From FEN-1297 sp964498065 (GTDB taxonomy: Bacteria > Bacteroidota > Ignavibacteria > Ignavibacteriales > Ignavibacteriaceae), in the NCBI GenBank assembly GCA_964498065.1, contig CAZCFZ010000143.1, positions 1 through 7,412 on the forward strand: a stretch of DNA of 7,412 nucleotides, written 5' to 3'. The notes beneath the pieces were generated by a model, which saw nothing but the letters and a program-made list of their open reading frames with translations, made no database searches and had not been told where the DNA came from. This document shows positions 6,702-7,412 of the stretch, piece after piece. Within the stretch, counting starts at the first letter, position 1, and every line of letters starts with the position of its first letter. The position numbers and the translations under genes were made by a program.

Positions 6702-7325
6702 TTATTTGTCTTTATAGAAGTTGGATAATTTTTTATACAAATTTAGTAGAAATTTTTTAATAAGGTTTAATAATTTCCAATTATAATTCGTATTGAATTT
6801 ATTACTTAATTTAAAAAATTGGTCGCATATATATAAATATAATGCAACCTCTTCATCACTTAATAAATCTCTTTCAGTATAATTAGATTCTATATAATCT
6901 CTATCTACATTTTTAATTAAAACACTCAATTTTTCATCAGCTAGACTAATATTATCATTAAAAATATTCTTAATTTCATCAAAAGGGAACTTACCACCGT
7001 ATTCAATTTCATATACTTCTTTTGATCTTAAATTAAGTAACATTGATTTTAAAGCTAACCAATACGATCTTTCTTTTAAATACTTTTTAAAATATCTAAA
7101 CTTAGATTTTAAATTATAAGAATAAGTTGTACTTGCAGAACTAATATGTTTGTATTGGAATAACGAATATAAATTTGAATAAAGTAAAGTATGCCTTTTT
7201 TTAATCCTAAGATATTTTTTAGAATTTATCCCTTTTTTATAACCCCAAAAATAAATACCAATAAATGTACTAATTATTGCTATAGTGTATGCAACTAACT
7301 CAAATTTCGAAATATTAATATCCAT
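6702..7325 (-). CDS. Membrane-anchored protein of unknown function, first gene of the subtilase operon
   Basis: The 207-residue product has one hydrophobic segment at about 10-28 (LVAYTIAIISTFIGIYFWGY) followed at once by a basic stretch (YKKGINSKK, then RIKKRH at 40-45). By the positive-inside rule this places the remaining 175 or so residues in the cytoplasm. That part is rich in Lys, Tyr, Leu and Asn and looks largely helical. Points that may be conserved are YGGKFPFDEI (109-118) and ERDLLSDEEVALYLYICDQF (151-170). No known domain was recognised. It is very AT-rich like the protease and lies 17 nt upstream of it on the same strand, so the two are probably co-transcribed and functionally linked. 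A membrane tether or sensor for the cytoplasmic protease is one possibility, by inference only. No Shine-Dalgarno sequence precedes the ATG; the stop is TAA. Confidence 0.65.
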   Translation of the reverse strand: MDINISKFELVAYTIAIISTFIGIYFWGYKKGINSKKYLRIKKRHTLLYSNLYSLFQYKHISSASTTYSYNLKSKFRYFKKYLKERSYWLALKSMLLNLRSKEVYEIEYGGKFPFDEIKNIFNDNISLADEKLSVLIKNVDRDYIESNYTERDLLSDEEVALYLYICDQFFKLSNKFNTNYNWKLLNLIKKFLLNLYKKLSNFYKDK

Positions 7326-7412
7326 TTTACTTTTAATAAAATAATAAAATCATTTAAATCAGTGCTGTCCAAAATAAATGTTGAAAGTTAAAAAAGTTTT
7401 TATATTAACAAG

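Noticed and set aside
7362..7376. GTGCTGTCCAAAATA near the window end as an insertion-sequence terminus
   Set aside because: It resembles the GGCTGTCTCAAAA ends at 1407, but no second end or transposase is present and the window stops 36 bases later.

Overview
The window reads as a chromosomal segment of an anaerobic or facultatively anaerobic Gram-negative bacterium, most likely from the Bacteroidota/Ignavibacteriota side of the tree. The grounds are modest: an AT-rich genome, a periplasmic multiheme c-type cytochrome, mostly no Shine-Dalgarno sequence in front of genes, and interspersed palindromic repeats. No ribosomal RNA or taxonomic marker gene is present, so the assignment is tentative.

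Left part (1-2432, ordinary base composition). The window opens inside a gene for a HybB/NrfD-type quinone-reactive membrane protein fused at its C-terminus to a six-heme c-type cytochrome domain. A composite inverted-repeat element (about 1401-1547) lies directly against the 3' end of a tRNA-Val(UAC) gene on the minus strand. A plus-strand gene follows for a membrane-anchored, extracytoplasmic protein of unknown function. A second structured repeat (about 2494-2578), sharing a core with the first, marks the change to the right part.

Right part (about 2600-7412, visibly more AT-rich). This looks like an acquired defence-type locus built around an AAA+ ATPase (3221-4252, +) and a cytoplasmic subtilisin-family (S8) protease (6684 down to 4249, -). 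The pair matches the IetA/IetS (IetAS) type of AAA+/subtilase system, known from plasmid maintenance/incompatibility work and as an anti-phage defence candidate. Here the two genes converge and their stop codons share one CTAG palindrome. A 207-aa membrane-anchored protein of unknown function lies 17 nt upstream of the protease in the same operon. A small protein resembling the trypsin-co-occurring domain (trypco2) diverges from the AAA+ gene across a 161-bp region that carries a 9-bp perfect inverted repeat.

The most important observation is that the protease gene is cut by a single in-frame TAA at 5028-5026, just after the catalytic serine motif. The frame stays open on both sides. Joined, the pieces give about 811 residues, and the C-terminal piece starts with the helix that normally continues a subtilase domain. 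The two open frames are one gene split by a nonsense codon (or an assembly error), not two genes. If the codon is real, the system is probably inactivated or makes a truncated protease that keeps its Asp/His/Ser triad.

Proposed working: the AAA+ ATPase acts as sensor or regulator and the subtilase as proteolytic effector, with the TM protein and the trypco2-like protein as candidate membrane tether and adaptor. Only the AAA+/S8 pairing rests on known families; the two accessory roles are inference.
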